Positions 49,594 to 59,015 of a stretch of 64,000 nt of DNA are shown one piece after another. The translations under genes and the position numbers were made by a program. The DNA lies in NCBI RefSeq assembly GCF_024519465.1, contig NZ_JALJRW010000005.1:1-64000 (forward strand), read 5' to 3'. This DNA is from Stenotrophomonas sp. Ste86 (GTDB taxonomy: Bacteria; Pseudomonadota; Gammaproteobacteria; Xanthomonadales; Xanthomonadaceae). How positions within the stretch are numbered: the stretch's first letter is position 1; the number at the start of each line of letters is the position of its first letter. The notes under the pieces are model-generated. The model was given only the letters and a program-made list of their open reading frames with translations, did no database searches and had not been told where the DNA came from.

Positions 49594-52305
49594 ATGAACG
49601 AGTACCGTAGCAGCATCGTGTTTGCCACTCCCGATATTCCCCTGCGCGACGACGTACGCCGACTTGGCGCACTCGTCGGCGACCTGCTTGCCGAGCAGGT
49701 GTCCACGCAGTTCTTCGATGATGTGGAACAGGTGCGTACGCGCGCCATCGCCCGCCGCGAAAGCGACGCCCCCTTGTCCGATCTCAACGATGCGCTCACC
49801 GGCCTGCCGCCGGCGCGCGCCGAAGCGATGGTGCGTGCCTTCAGCACCTATTTCCAGGTGGTCAACATCGCCGAGCGCGTGCATCGCATCCGCCGCCGCC
49901 GTGACTACCAGCGCGCCGGTACCGCCGCACCGCAGCCGGATGGCTTGCAGGACGCGCTGGTCAAGCTCAAGGCGCAGGGCGTCACGCTGGAGGAGCTGGC
50001 GCAGTGGTTGCCGCGCATCGACATCGAGCCGGTGTTCACCGCACACCCCACCGAGGCGGTACGCCGCGCGTTGCTGGAAAAAGAGCAGCTGATGGTGGCC
50101 AGCCTGGTCGACAACCTCGACGGCCAGCGCACGCCCGGTGAAGCGGCCGCCGATGCCGCACGCTTCCGCATGGCCCTCACTGCCTCCTGGCAGACCACCG
50201 ATTCCTCGCCGGTACGGCCGACGGTGGATGACGAACGCGAGCACGTCGGCTTCTACCTGGTGCAGGTGCTGTACCGGGTGATTCCGGTGTTGTACGAATC
50301 GCTGCAGCAGGCCCTGCTGGATACCTACGGGCAGGACCTGCCGCTGCCACGGCTGCTGCGCTTCGGCACGTGGGTGGGCGGGGACATGGACGGCAACCCG
50401 AACGTGGATGCCGGCACCATCCGCAACACGCTCGATGCGCAGCGCCAGGCCGTACTGGGCCGCTACCAGAAGGACCTGCTGCAGTTGGCCAGCCTGCTCA
50501 GCCAGTCCACCGAGCGGATCGCAGTCAGCGATGCATTGCAGGCGCGTGTCGCGCATTACGAACAGCTGCTGCCGCAGGTGAGGTCGCGCCCGCGGCATGC
50601 CGACATGCCGTACCGCCTGCTCAACGACCGCATGCGCGCGCGCGTGCAGGCCACCCTCGACGATGCCGACGGCGCCTACGCCTGCCCGGAGGAACTCGAG
50701 CAGGACATCGAGCTGATCCTGGCCAGCCTGCATGCCAACAAGGGCGACCATGCCGGTGGCTTCGCGGTGCGCCGCCTGCTGTGGCGGGTACGTACCTTCG
50801 GTTTCCACCTGGCGCGGCTGGACGTGCGCCAGGAGTCCAGCGTGCATGGCCGCGCGCTGGCCAGCGTGCTCGACGGACAGGACGCCTGGGACGCCGCCGA
50901 TGCGGTCACCCGCGCGGCGCGCCTTGCCCCGTTCGCCAGCGGCGAGCAGGCCCTGCCGGCCAGCAGCGAAGCGGGCGGGCAGCGTCTGGATGCGGTGTTC
51001 GCCGCACTGGCCGACGCACGCCGCCGCCACGGTGCCGACGCGTTGGGCAGCTACATCATCTCGATGGCGCACGATCGCAGCGACGTGCTCGCCGTGCTTG
51101 CACTGGCGCGTCGCGGCGGGCTGGTGGATGACGGCGGCGCGGTGCCGCTGGATATCGCCCCGCTGTTTGAAACGGTGGACGATCTCGGCCGCGGCACCGA
51201 TACCCTGCGCGACCTGCTTGCCGACCCCGTGTACCGGGCGCACCTGACCGCACGCGGCGATGTGCAGATGGTGATGCTGGGTTATTCGGACAGCGGCAAG
51301 GATGGCGGCATCGCCGCCTCGCGCTGGGGCCTGCAGCGGGCGCAGGTGGAACTGCTCGAGGTGGCGGCCGAGAGCGGTATCCGCCTGACCTTCTTCCATG
51401 GCCGTGGCGGGTCGATCAGCCGCGGCGGTGGCAAGACCACCCACGCGGTGGACGCCTCGCCGCGCGGCAGCATCGACGGACGCCTGCGCGTGACCGAGCA
51501 GGGCGAAGTGATCCACCGCAAGTACGGCATCCGCGCGCTGGCGCTGCGCTCGCTGGAGCAGTCCACCGGTGCGGTGCTGCGCTCCAGCCTGCGCCCGCGC
51601 GCACCGGAGCCGCGCGAGGAACAGTGGCGCCCGGTGATGGATCTGATCGCACAGAAGAGTGCGGATGCGTACCGCGCCTTCGTCGGGCAGAAAGACTTCA
51701 TGCAGTACTTCCGCCACGCCACCCCGATCGATGTGATCGAGCGGATGACGCTGGGCTCGCGCCCCTCGCGCCGACTGGGCGAAGATGCGGCGTTGTCCAA
51801 CCTGCGTGCCATTCCGTGGGTGTTCGCCTGGAGCCAGGCGCGCGCGGTGATCCCCGGCTGGTACGGCGTGGGCAGTGGACTGCAGGCCGCGATCGAGGCC
51901 GGGCACGCCGCGACGCTGAAGGAGATGGCGCGCGACTGGCCGTTCTTCAGCACCTTCCTGGACGACATCGCGATGGTCTTGTGCAAGGGCGATCTCACCA
52001 TCGCCGAGCAGTTCTCGCGCTTGTCGGGCGGGCTGCATGACACGTTCTTCCCGCAGATCCAGCGCGAGCTGGACCTGACCGCCACGCAGATCCTGGCGCT
52101 GACCGGGCAGGACGAACTGCTGCAGCACGACCAGCGGCTGGCGCTCTCGATCCGGCTGCGCAATCCCTACATCGATCCGATCAGCGTGCTGCAGGTGGAC
52201 CTGTTGCGGCGCTGGCGCGAGAGCGGGGGCGAAGATGACGACGTGCTGCGCGCGCTGGTGGCGTGCGTCAACGGCGTATCGCAGGGGGTACAGAACACCG
52301 GGTGA
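49594..52305 (+). CDS. ppc: Phosphoenolpyruvate carboxylase
   Basis: 903 residues, the expected size. The catalytic regions are [12 protein letters not shown] (His151), [26 protein letters not shown], the [16 protein letters not shown] glycine loop and, near the C-terminus, [20 protein letters not shown] and the conserved end [12 protein letters not shown]. It makes oxaloacetate from PEP and bicarbonate to replenish the TCA cycle. The ATG at 49594 gives the xanthomonad start [14 protein letters not shown]; a GTG at 49561 would add 11 unconserved residues. Confidence 0.97.
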   Translation: MNEYRSSIVFATPDIPLRDDVRRLGALVGDLLAEQVSTQFFDDVEQVRTRAIARRESDAPLSDLNDALTGLPPARAEAMVRAFSTYFQVVNIAERVHRIRRRRDYQRAGTAAPQPDGLQDALVKLKAQGVTLEELAQWLPRIDIEPVFTAHPTEAVRRALLEKEQLMVASLVDNLDGQRTPGEAAADAARFRMALTASWQTTDSSPVRPTVDDEREHVGFYLVQVLYRVIPVLYESLQQALLDTYGQDLPLPRLLRFGTWVGGDMDGNPNVDAGTIRNTLDAQRQAVLGRYQKDLLQLASLLSQSTERIAVSDALQARVAHYEQLLPQVRSRPRHADMPYRLLNDRMRARVQATLDDADGAYACPEELEQDIELILASLHANKGDHAGGFAVRRLLWRVRTFGFHLARLDVRQESSVHGRALASVLDGQDAWDAADAVTRAARLAPFASGEQALPASSEAGGQRLDAVFAALADARRRHGADALGSYIISMAHDRSDVLAVLALARRGGLVDDGGAVPLDIAPLFETVDDLGRGTDTLRDLLADPVYRAHLTARGDVQMVMLGYSDSGKDGGIAASRWGLQRAQVELLEVAAESGIRLTFFHGRGGSISRGGGKTTHAVDASPRGSIDGRLRVTEQGEVIHRKYGIRALALRSLEQSTGAVLRSSLRPRAPEPREEQWRPVMDLIAQKSADAYRAFVGQKDFMQYFRHATPIDVIERMTLGSRPSRRLGEDAALSNLRAIPWVFAWSQARAVIPGWYGVGSGLQAAIEAGHAATLKEMARDWPFFSTFLDDIAMVLCKGDLTIAEQFSRLSGGLHDTFFPQIQRELDLTATQILALTGQDELLQHDQRLALSIRLRNPYIDPISVLQVDLLRRWRESGGEDDDVLRALVACVNGVSQGVQNTG

Positions 52306-52335
52306 TTCCCAGCTTGGGTCTGTGGTCGGTCACCG

Positions 52336-52358
52336 GTAGTGCCGGCCGTTGGCCGGCT
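52336..52358 (+). repeat. SMAG element after ppc
   Basis: GTAG plus TGCCGGCCGTTGGCCGGCT, 31 bp after the ppc stop, between the convergent ppc and thioesterase genes. Confidence 0.85.
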
Positions 52359-52464
52359 TCCTCCATCGCTGGATAAGCGCACGATGTTGCAATGCGCGTG
52401 TGCCATGGATTGCCCAAGTGATTCCAGCATCGTGCAGCGCCGGCCAAGGGACGGCACAACCGGG

Positions 52465-52965
52465 TTACTCCGGGGACGGCGGGTTGGAGGCCAGCAGCTC
52501 CAGGTGGCGCTGCTCCATTTCCTCGCGCAGCTGGCGGCGGATCAATGCGGCCGCGTGCCGGCGGCGTTCGTCGCTGGTTTCCAGCTGCAGCGGCGGCACG
52601 GGCGTGGGCTTGCCGTCCTCGTCCACCGCCACCATGGTGAAAAAGCAGCTGTTGGCATGGCGCACGCTGCGCTTGAGGATGTCCTCGGCGACCACCTTGA
52701 CCCCGATTTCCATCGAGGACGTACCGGTGTAATTGACCGAGGCCAGGAAGGTGACCAGCTCGCCGACCGCGATCGGCTGGCGGAACATCACCTGGTCCAC
52801 CGACAGGGTGACCACGTAGCGCCCGGCATAACGGCTGGCGCAGGCATAGGCGACCTGGTCCAGCAGGCGCAGCACCGCGCCCCCGTGGACCTTGCCGGAG
52901 AAATTGGCCATCTCCGGCGACATCAGCACGGTCATGGACAGCTGGTTGGATTTGAATTCGGGCAT
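52465..52965 (-). CDS. Hotdog-fold acyl-CoA thioesterase (YciA/BACH type)
   Basis: 166 residues. NFSGKVHGGAVLRLLDQVAY (21-40, catalytic His27-Gly-Gly and Asp36) and CASRYAGRYVVTLSVDQVMF are the core hotdog motifs of the YciA/cytosolic acyl-CoA hydrolase group. VNYTGTSSMEIGVKV and HANSCFFTMVAVDEDGKPTPV follow. A helical C-terminal tail is present. It hydrolyses fatty acyl-CoA; chain-length preference is not readable. The start at 52965 gives the short conserved N-terminus; upstream in-frame starts run into a SMAG element. Confidence 0.92.
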   Translation of the reverse strand: MPEFKSNQLSMTVLMSPEMANFSGKVHGGAVLRLLDQVAYACASRYAGRYVVTLSVDQVMFRQPIAVGELVTFLASVNYTGTSSMEIGVKVVAEDILKRSVRHANSCFFTMVAVDEDGKPTPVPPLQLETSDERRRHAAALIRRQLREEMEQRHLELLASNPPSPE

Positions 52966-52995
52966 GGCGGCAGTGTAGCGCCGGTTGCCCGCCCG

Positions 52996-53018
52996 GTAGA
53001 GCCGACCGTTGGTCGGCT
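52996..53018 (+). repeat. SMAG element, GCCGACCGTTGGTCGGC subtype
   Basis: GTAG plus AGCCGACCGTTGGTCGGCT, 31 bp upstream of the thioesterase start. A matching inverted element lies at 53176-53198, the two bracketing the terminator repeats. Confidence 0.85.
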
Positions 53019-53027
53019 GGGCGGGGT

Positions 53028-53152
53028 GCCCAAACGACGACGGGCCGCTTTCGCGGCCGCGCCGCGATGGCATGGATGCGCCGGGCTGATGAACGCATCG
53101 CCATGCGCCTACGTTTTTGCCGCCCAAACGACGACGGGCCGCTTTCGCGGCC
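53028..53152. repeat. 31-bp direct repeat, one copy forming the metK terminator
   Basis: GCCCAAACGACGACGGGCCG followed by CTTTCGCGGCC occurs exactly at 53028-53058 and again at 53122-53152. The second copy continues into the complementary half of a hairpin; the first is cut off after the loop and cannot form the full stem. Confidence 0.85.
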
Positions 53153-53160
53153 CGTCGTTT
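53126..53160 (-). terminator. Terminator of metK
   Basis: A 12-bp stem (53131-53142 with 53147-53158, loop TTTC) flanked by AAAC and GTTT. On the minus strand it ends GTCGTCGTTT. It lies 46 bp beyond the metK stop. Confidence 0.7.
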
Positions 53161-53175
53161 ATTTCGATCAAAGGC

Positions 53176-53198
53176 AGCCGACCAACGGTCGGCTCTAC
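53176..53198 (-). repeat. Inverted SMAG element after metK
   Basis: AGCCGACCAACGGTCGGCTCTAC, whose minus strand begins GTAG, 8 bp beyond the metK stop. Confidence 0.85.
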
Positions 53199-53205
53199 CG
53201 ATTGA

Positions 53206-54417
53206 TTATTTCAACTTCGCATCTGCACGCAGAGCGGCGGCGCGGTCGGTCTTCTCCCAGGAGAAGGCGGTCGCGTTGACGGTTTCGCCGGCAGCGTTGA
53301 GGTAGCTGAAGTCCTTCGGCTTGCGGCCGAAGTGACCGTAGGCGGCGGTCTGCTGGTACATCGGGTGGATCAGGTCCAGCATCTTGATGATGCCGTACGG
53401 GCGCAGGTCGAAATGCTTGCGGATCAGCTTTTCGATCTTGTCATCGCTGATCTTGCCGGTGCCGAAGGTGGTGACCGAGATCGAGGTCGGCTCGGCCACG
53501 CCGATGGCGTAGGAGACCTGCACTTCGCAGCGGTCGGCCAGGCCGGCGGCCACGACGTTCTTGGCGACGTAGCGGGCAGCGTAAGCGGCCGAACGGTCGA
53601 CCTTGGACGGATCCTTGCCCGAGAACGCGCCGCCACCGTGACGGGCCCAGCCGCCGTAGGTGTCGACGATGATCTTGCGGCCGGTCAGGCCGCAGTCGCC
53701 CACCGGGCCACCGATCTCGAACTTGCCGGTCGGGTTGATGTGGAACTTGGTGCCCTTGTGCAGCCACTTGGCCGGCAGCACCGGCTTGATGATCTCTTCG
53801 CGGACGGCCTCGATCAGGTCCTTCTGCTTCACGCCCGGGGCGTGCTGGGTGGACAGCACCACCGCGTCGATGGCCGAGACCACGCCGTTTTCATAGCGCA
53901 GGGTGACCTGGCTCTTGGCATCCGGGCGCAGCCAGGACAGCGGCGAGTTCTTCTTCTTGCGGACCTTGGCCTGCTGCTCGACCAGGCGGTGCGCCAGATG
54001 GATCGCGGCCGGCATGTAGCTGTCGGTCTCGTTGGTGGCGTAGCCGAACATCAGGCCCTGGTCGCCAGCGCCCATTTCTTCGGGCTTCTTGCGGTCAACG
54101 CCCTGGGCGATGTGCGGGGACTGCTTGCCGATCAGGTTCAGCACGCCGCAGGTCGCGCCGTCGAAGCCGACGTCGGAGCTGTCATAGCCGATGTCCAGGA
54201 TCACCTTGCGGGTCAAGGCTTCCAGGTCGATCCAGGCGCTGGTGGTGATTTCACCGGCCACGATCGCCACGCCGGTCTTGACCATGGTCTCGCAGGCCAC
54301 GCGGCCCCGCGGGTCCTGGGACAGGATCGCGTCCAGCACCGCATCGGAGATCTGGTCGGCAATCTTGTCCGGATGGCCTTCGGAGACCGATTCGGAGGTG
54401 AACAGGTAGCTGGACAT
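53206..54417 (-). CDS. metK: S-adenosylmethionine synthetase
   Basis: 403 residues: [20 protein letters not shown] at the N-terminus (methionine and ATP site), [13 protein letters not shown] (116-128), the phosphate loop [19 protein letters not shown] and late [13 protein letters not shown]. It makes SAM from methionine and ATP and, with metF and ahcY, completes most of the activated-methyl cycle in this window. The ATG at 54417 is preceded by AAAGGA. An ATATC...GGAT motif overlaps that ribosome-binding site. Confidence 0.97.
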   Translation of the reverse strand: MSSYLFTSESVSEGHPDKIADQISDAVLDAILSQDPRGRVACETMVKTGVAIVAGEITTSAWIDLEALTRKVILDIGYDSSDVGFDGATCGVLNLIGKQSPHIAQGVDRKKPEEMGAGDQGLMFGYATNETDSYMPAAIHLAHRLVEQQAKVRKKKNSPLSWLRPDAKSQVTLRYENGVVSAIDAVVLSTQHAPGVKQKDLIEAVREEIIKPVLPAKWLHKGTKFHINPTGKFEIGGPVGDCGLTGRKIIVDTYGGWARHGGGAFSGKDPSKVDRSAAYAARYVAKNVVAAGLADRCEVQVSYAIGVAEPTSISVTTFGTGKISDDKIEKLIRKHFDLRPYGIIKMLDLIHPMYQQTAAYGHFGRKPKDFSYLNAAGETVNATAFSWEKTDRAAALRADAKLK

Positions 54418-54728
54418 CAGGCGTAATATCCTTTGATTCGGATGGAAAGATGGGCGCGAATGATACACGGCAACCCGCGCCGTTGCATTGTGCGTCAGCA
54501 CAGGTTGTCCCAGGTTAAGCCCGTGTGCCCGTCGCAGGGCCCGTTGTGACGGTATTGGGGTCCAGCGTCACCGCCCAGTGTTCCACCTGCGTGACAGTGG
54601 ACCCTCGCCGCGGCAGCGCTGCGCGACAGCAGGGCCGGTCATCCCGCTGTCGTCAAACCGCCATCGGCCTGCAGTGGGACAGGCGCAGGCTTCGGCGCAT
54701 CCGGCCGCCGGGCCTGGGGGAGCACGCC
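54418..54728. other. metK / LpxH-like divergent intergenic region
   Basis: 311 bp with no gene. It contains the metF-like motif ATATCCTTTGATTCGGAT (54426-54443) next to metK and a TATCAT-type -10 for metK on the minus strand near 54463. The half towards the phosphoesterase has only short GC palindromes. No known riboswitch was recognised. Confidence 0.5.
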
Positions 54729-55568
54729 ATGCAGCAGCAGACGCAGTGCGACGCGAACGTCGGCAGGAGCGCGGTGACGCGGCTGGCGCCCCATCGCCGC
54801 GCGGTATTCCTCTCCGATGTCCACCTGGGGTCGCGGCACTGCCATGCCGCCGAGCTGGCGCGGTTCCTGGCCGGCCTGCGCTGCGCGCGCCTGTACCTGG
54901 TAGGCGACATCATCGACCTGTGGTGGATGGCGCATCGCCGAGCTGCCTGGCGACCGGCCCACGGCGAGGTGATCCAGGCGCTGCACGCGCTGCGCGCTGC
55001 GGGGACCGAAATCATCTACATCCCCGGCAACCATGATGCATCGCTGCGCAAGGTCTGCGGCTTGATGCTGCCGGCCATGCAGGTGCGCCGACGTGCCATC
55101 CACGTCACCGCCGATGGCCGCCGGCTGTTGGTGGCCCACGGTGACGACTACGACGGCGTCACCCACTTTGGTGGCCTGCAGGAGCAATTCGGCGACTGGC
55201 TCTATTACCGCATTCTCACTGGCAACCACCTGCTCAATGCCGTGCGCCGACGGCTCGGGTGGCGCTACTGGTCGTTGTCCGAATTCCTCAAGAAGCGCAG
55301 CAGCGCGGCCGAGCGGTACATCGAGCGCTTCGTGCAGGCCGGGCTGGACGATGTGCGCCGCCGCGGACTGGATGGCATTGTCTGCGGGCATATCCATCGT
55401 GCGGCGCTGGTCGAGCGCGACGGGTTGGTTTACGCCAACGACGGCGACTGGGTGGAAAGCCTCACTGCGCTGGCCGAGGACCCCGACGGCAGCCTGCGGC
55501 TGCTGGACCATACCGGTCATACGCTGGCGCAGCTGCCCGCTGCAACGCGGCTGCCCGAGGTGGCCTGA
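54729..55568 (+). CDS. LpxH-like UDP-2,3-diacylglucosamine diphosphatase family metallophosphoesterase
   Basis: 279 residues of the calcineurin-like phosphoesterase fold: DVHLGSR (30-36), GDIIDLWW (59-66), GNHD (100-103), VAHGDDYDGV and GHIHRAALV give a full metal site. The sequence fits the LpxH2-type group (helical insert NHLLNAVRRRLGWRYWSLSE), which may act in lipid A synthesis or on other pyrophosphates. The ATG at 54729 follows GGGGGAG; an in-frame ATG at 54525 adds unconserved sequence. Whether this is the organism's only LpxH is not known from the window. Confidence 0.82.
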   Translation: MQQQTQCDANVGRSAVTRLAPHRRAVFLSDVHLGSRHCHAAELARFLAGLRCARLYLVGDIIDLWWMAHRRAAWRPAHGEVIQALHALRAAGTEIIYIPGNHDASLRKVCGLMLPAMQVRRRAIHVTADGRRLLVAHGDDYDGVTHFGGLQEQFGDWLYYRILTGNHLLNAVRRRLGWRYWSLSEFLKKRSSAAERYIERFVQAGLDDVRRRGLDGIVCGHIHRAALVERDGLVYANDGDWVESLTALAEDPDGSLRLLDHTGHTLAQLPAATRLPEVA

Positions 55569-55607
55569 CCGCGCCGCATGGGTCGGCCCGGCTGCTAGCA
55601 TCGGCCG

Positions 55608-56690
55608 ATGGACTCCTTTACCCAGATCGTATTGGGCGGCGCGGTCGGCGCCGTCATCGCCCCCGCCGGGCACCGCCGCGCTGCCCTGCTGGCCGGTGCC
55701 GCGCTCGGCACGCTGCCCGACCTGGATGCCCTGCTGCTCGGCTTCACCACCGCCGACCCGGTGGCGCTGATGACCGAACACCGCAGCTACAGTCACTCGC
55801 TGCTGGTGCTGCCGTGGGTGGCCGCGCTGATCTGGTGGCTGTTCAAACGCTTCGGCCATGGTCGGGTCGCGCAGGCGCCCGGACGCTGGTTCTGGGCGAT
55901 CCTGCTGGCCTTGGTCACCCACCCCCTGCTGGATGCGTTCACCGTCTACGGCACCCAGCTGTGGTGGCCGTTCACCCCGCATCCGACGATGTGGTCCAGC
56001 GTGTTCATCATCGATCCGCTGTATACCGTGTGGCTGTTGATCGGCTGCGCGGTGGCGTGGTTCGCGCGCAGCCGCCCGATCGCACAGAAGGCGCTGGTCG
56101 CCGGGCTGGTCCTGAGCAGTGGCTACCTGGGCGGGTCGCTGCTGGCCAAGTACACCGTCGAACGCGAGGCCGATCGCGCACTGACCGCGATGGGCCTAGG
56201 CGATGCGCCGCGCTTTTCGGCGGCCACGCCGTTCAATACGCTGTTGTGGCAGGTGGTGGCCATGACCCCCAGCGGCTATGTGATCGGCGAGCGTTCGCTG
56301 GTGGCCGATCGGGGTCCCATGACCTTCAAGGGCTATCCCTCCAACGTGCAGGCGCTGCGCCAGGCCGAGGTTGCCGGCCTTCCGGCCGTGGCACGGTTGA
56401 ACTGGTTCAATCGCGGCTTCATGCGTGCCCGGGTGGTCGATGGCCAGCTGCAGGTGAGCGACCTGCGCATGGGACTGGAGCCCGATTACACCTTCACCTT
56501 TGCCGTGGCTCGTGCAGACGGTGACGGCTGGTCGGCGATCCCTGTCAGGCAGTTGCGCCCCGTCTATGAAAGCGAGGAGGGCAAGGCACAGCTCAAACGC
56601 CGGTTCGCCGGCCTGTGGCAACGCATCTGGACCGCACCCGGCGCCGTCGATCCGGCCAGCGCGGACGCCATGCCGGAGACGGCGCGCTGA
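55608..56690 (+). CDS. DUF457 (YdjM-like) membrane hydrolase with C-terminal extension
   Basis: 360 residues. The membrane half (about 1-180) carries the family signature: DSFTQIVLGGAVGAVIAP, LGTLPDLDALLLGF, the EHRSYSHSLLVLPW histidine motif and HPLLDAFTVYGTQLWWPF. A soluble C-terminal half (about 190-345) follows that the shorter paralogue at 7.0-7.6 kb lacks. The substrate is unknown. It starts 39 bp after the phosphoesterase, probably in the same transcript. Confidence 0.87.
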   Translation: MDSFTQIVLGGAVGAVIAPAGHRRAALLAGAALGTLPDLDALLLGFTTADPVALMTEHRSYSHSLLVLPWVAALIWWLFKRFGHGRVAQAPGRWFWAILLALVTHPLLDAFTVYGTQLWWPFTPHPTMWSSVFIIDPLYTVWLLIGCAVAWFARSRPIAQKALVAGLVLSSGYLGGSLLAKYTVEREADRALTAMGLGDAPRFSAATPFNTLLWQVVAMTPSGYVIGERSLVADRGPMTFKGYPSNVQALRQAEVAGLPAVARLNWFNRGFMRARVVDGQLQVSDLRMGLEPDYTFTFAVARADGDGWSAIPVRQLRPVYESEEGKAQLKRRFAGLWQRIWTAPGAVDPASADAMPETAR

Positions 56691-56733
56691 CTGATCTCCT
56701 CGCGCTGCGCAGCAACGCAGGTGCCATACCCGG

Positions 56734-56754
56734 CCCGATCAACTGCTGATCGGG
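56734..56754. terminator. Hairpin between convergent genes
   Basis: An 8-bp stem (CCCGATCA 56734-56741 with TGATCGGG 56747-56754) between the stops of the DUF457 gene and the methyltransferase. Neither side has a strong T-run. Confidence 0.45.
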
Positions 56755-56762
56755 GGCGGGAC

Positions 56763-57590
56763 TCAATACACCGTGGCACGTGCCTGCACGAACGAGAAGA
56801 AGAACACCGCGTTCGGATCGTTCTGCACCAGGCTGAACTCGCGACGCATGCCCGCCACGGTGTCCTGGTCGACCAGGCCCGCGTCCAGCAGTGCATCGGC
56901 AGCGGAGAGCAGCAGCTGTTCCCAGAACGCGATCATGGTCTTGCGCCGGGCCGGCTCGCGGTTGTCCAGGTGGATGGTCTTGATCTCGGTATGCACGTCG
57001 CGGAAGCCACCGGCCAGCAGCAGATTGCCGAGCTTGGCGCCGACGAACGGATCGCCACCGTGGTCGTACTGGAAATCGTTGAAGGCCATCCAGTAGCGCC
57101 AGATGTGCGGCGAATACGGGTCGAGCAGGAAGGAGGCGTTCATCACCTCGGTGATGTACACGGGCGAGCCCGGGGCCAGCACGCGGCGTACCTCGCTGAG
57201 CACGCGCGCCGGTGACGGCACGTGTTCCAGCACCCAGCACAGGAACGCCGAATCGAACTCGCGCGCACCGAACGGCAGGTTGCCGGCGTCGGCCTGCAGC
57301 AGGGTGTAGCGCTCGCTGCACCAGGGCGTTTTTTCCAGGTTGCCGCGGGCGGTGGCCAGCTGCGACTCGCTCAGGTCCACGCCGGTGACGTGCAGTTCGG
57401 GGAAGCGGCGCAGCAGGATCTCGGTCTGCGCGCCGACGCCGCTGCCCACCTCCAGCAGGCGCTGCGCGCCGCTGTAGTCGATGCCGCTGAAGATGCTCGA
57501 TTCGAACAGGCGGGCCTGGGTCATCAGGCGTTGCTGCTCGGTGCTGGAAAAGCCGTGCAGATAGGTCGGGGCGGCGATCGGCGGGGTCAT
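56763..57590 (-). CDS. Class I SAM-dependent methyltransferase
   Basis: 275 residues with the Rossmann-type motif I LLEVGSGVGAQTEILL (45-60), VTGVDLSESQLATAR (motif II acidic residue), NLPFGAREFDSAFLCWVLEH (motif IV-like) and VRRVLAPGSPVYITEV. The substrate is unknown; the C-terminal half (DPYSPHIWRYWMAFNDFQYD, KLGNLLLAGGFRDVHTEIKT) is like small-molecule methyltransferases. It lies 10 bp after dusB and is probably co-transcribed with it. Confidence 0.87.
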   Translation of the reverse strand: MTPPIAAPTYLHGFSSTEQQRLMTQARLFESSIFSGIDYSGAQRLLEVGSGVGAQTEILLRRFPELHVTGVDLSESQLATARGNLEKTPWCSERYTLLQADAGNLPFGAREFDSAFLCWVLEHVPSPARVLSEVRRVLAPGSPVYITEVMNASFLLDPYSPHIWRYWMAFNDFQYDHGGDPFVGAKLGNLLLAGGFRDVHTEIKTIHLDNREPARRKTMIAFWEQLLLSAADALLDAGLVDQDTVAGMRREFSLVQNDPNAVFFFSFVQARATVY

Positions 57591-57600
57591 GGGGGCAGGC

Positions 57601-58593
57601 TCAGGCGGCGGAGGACAACGGAACGCCGGCGGCGAGGGCGTTGAAGTAATCGGTGGTGAGGGCGATCTGGCTGGCGGGATCGTCGGCGCGGTTGACCACC
57701 GCACGGAAGGCGGCGTTTTCCGGTCGGTCCTTGGCGTACCAGCCCAGGTGCTTGCGCGCGATGCGCACGCCCTGGGGTTCGCCGTAGAAGTCGTGCAGCG
57801 CCTGCAGGTGGCCGAGCAGCAGGTCGCGCACCTCGATGAGCGAGGGCGGGGCGAGCAGTTCGCCGGTGGCCAGGTAGTGCGCCACCTCGCGGAAGATCCA
57901 CGGGCGGCCCTGCGCGGCGCGGCCGATCATCACCGCATCCACCCCGGTCGCTGCCAACACGTGCGCGGCCTTCTGCGGCGAGTCGATGTCGCCGTTGGCG
58001 ATCACCGGGATGCGCAGCGCGGCCTTGATCGCGCCGATGGTCTCGTACTCGGCGCTGCCGGTGTAATGCTGGTCGCGGGTGCGCCCGTGCACGGCCAGCG
58101 CGGCGATGCCGCTGTCTTCGGCGATATGCGCGATGCGCGGGCCGTTGCGATGGTCGCAGTCCCAGCCGGTACGGATCTTCAGCGTGACCGGCACATCCAC
58201 CGCCTGCACCACGGCGGCAAGGATGCGCGCGACCAGGTCTTCATCACGCATCAGTGCCGAGCCAGCCCAGGCATTGCAGACCTTCTTGGCCGGGCACCCC
58301 ATGTTGATGTCGATGATCTGCGCGCCATGGTCGACGTTGTAGCGCGCCGCCTCGGCCAGTTGCTGTGGTTCGGTGCCGGCGATCTGCACGCTGATCGGGT
58401 CCGGCTCACCGGCATGGTCCATGCGGTGGATCGACTTGCGGGTGTTCCAGAAGCGCGGGTCGGAAATGGTCATCTCCGAGGCAGCCAGGCCCGCGCCCAG
58501 CCGTTTGCACAGCAGGCGGAACGGCTTGTCGGTGACACCGGCCATCGGCGCCAGCACCACGTTGGGCTGGATGTTGTAGGGACCAATCTGCAT
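57601..58593 (-). CDS. dusB: tRNA dihydrouridine synthase B
   Basis: 330 residues of the FMN TIM-barrel Dus family. MQIGPYNIQPNVVLAPMAGV at the start is the DusB-type N-terminus. The catalytic Cys100 is in NMGCPAKKV, and IPVIANGDIDSP, GVDAVMIGRAAQGRPW and RKHLGWYAKD follow. It reduces uridine in the tRNA D-loop. In E. coli dusB is followed by fis; here a methyltransferase takes that place. Confidence 0.94.
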   Translation of the reverse strand: MQIGPYNIQPNVVLAPMAGVTDKPFRLLCKRLGAGLAASEMTISDPRFWNTRKSIHRMDHAGEPDPISVQIAGTEPQQLAEAARYNVDHGAQIIDINMGCPAKKVCNAWAGSALMRDEDLVARILAAVVQAVDVPVTLKIRTGWDCDHRNGPRIAHIAEDSGIAALAVHGRTRDQHYTGSAEYETIGAIKAALRIPVIANGDIDSPQKAAHVLAATGVDAVMIGRAAQGRPWIFREVAHYLATGELLAPPSLIEVRDLLLGHLQALHDFYGEPQGVRIARKHLGWYAKDRPENAAFRAVVNRADDPASQIALTTDYFNALAAGVPLSSAA

Positions 58594-58602
58594 GTGCGCA
58601 TT

Positions 58603-58625
58603 GTAGTGCCGGCCGCTGGCCGGCA
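58603..58625 (+). repeat. SMAG element upstream of dusB
   Basis: GTAG plus TGCCGGCCGCTGGCCGGCA, ending 10 bp ahead of the dusB start, so it falls in the dusB leader. Confidence 0.85.
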
Positions 58626-58962
58626 ACCGGGCAAATGCCGGAGATCCGAAGGCGTGTTCAGGCCGATCCGGAAGGGACTGATGCGCTCAAGTCACGAGCA
58701 TATGCTTGACGATTGCTTCCCCCGCCCCCAGCGCGCGGCGATGGTGGTGGGTTGCCGGGCCGGCATTACAGGGTGGCCCAGGCATAGACGGTGCCGGCGG
58801 CGGCCAGCAGCGTCCAGGCAGGGGTCTGGATCATGTCGTGCGTCGTCCGTGAGCGGGGCACCCATGGTCGAGCGGCGGCGGCACCGGGGCAATGCCGGTG
58901 GCGGCCATCCGCTGGCAGTTTCCGGCCGCAGCGCCGGTGGCCGGCGATGCCAGACCACACAT
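58626..58962. other. Intergenic region between dusB and rbsK
   Basis: No confident gene. On the minus strand 58766-58834 encodes a possible 22-residue hydrophobic peptide (MIQTPAWTLLAAAGTVYAWA...), but it has no good ribosome-binding site and no known family. Several GCCGG-rich imperfect palindromes occur near 58925-58948. Confidence 0.4.
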
Positions 58963-58990
58963 GAAAAAGCCGGCGCTGGGCGCCGGCTTG
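58963..58990 (-). terminator. Intrinsic terminator of rbsK
   Basis: An 8-bp GC stem (58968-58975 with 58981-58988), followed on the minus strand by TTTTT (A-run at 58964-58968), 25 bp beyond the rbsK stop. Confidence 0.9.
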
Positions 58991-59015
58991 ATCGTTACCG
59001 CGCAGCGCGAGCCGG

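Noticed and set aside
54418-54728. SAM riboswitch upstream of metK
   Set aside because: None of the known SAM riboswitch consensus sequences was found; only a short operator-like motif is present.
58766-58834. 22-residue hydrophobic peptide as a real small gene
   Set aside because: No Shine-Dalgarno sequence, no known family and no conserved context; it is mentioned only within the intergenic description.
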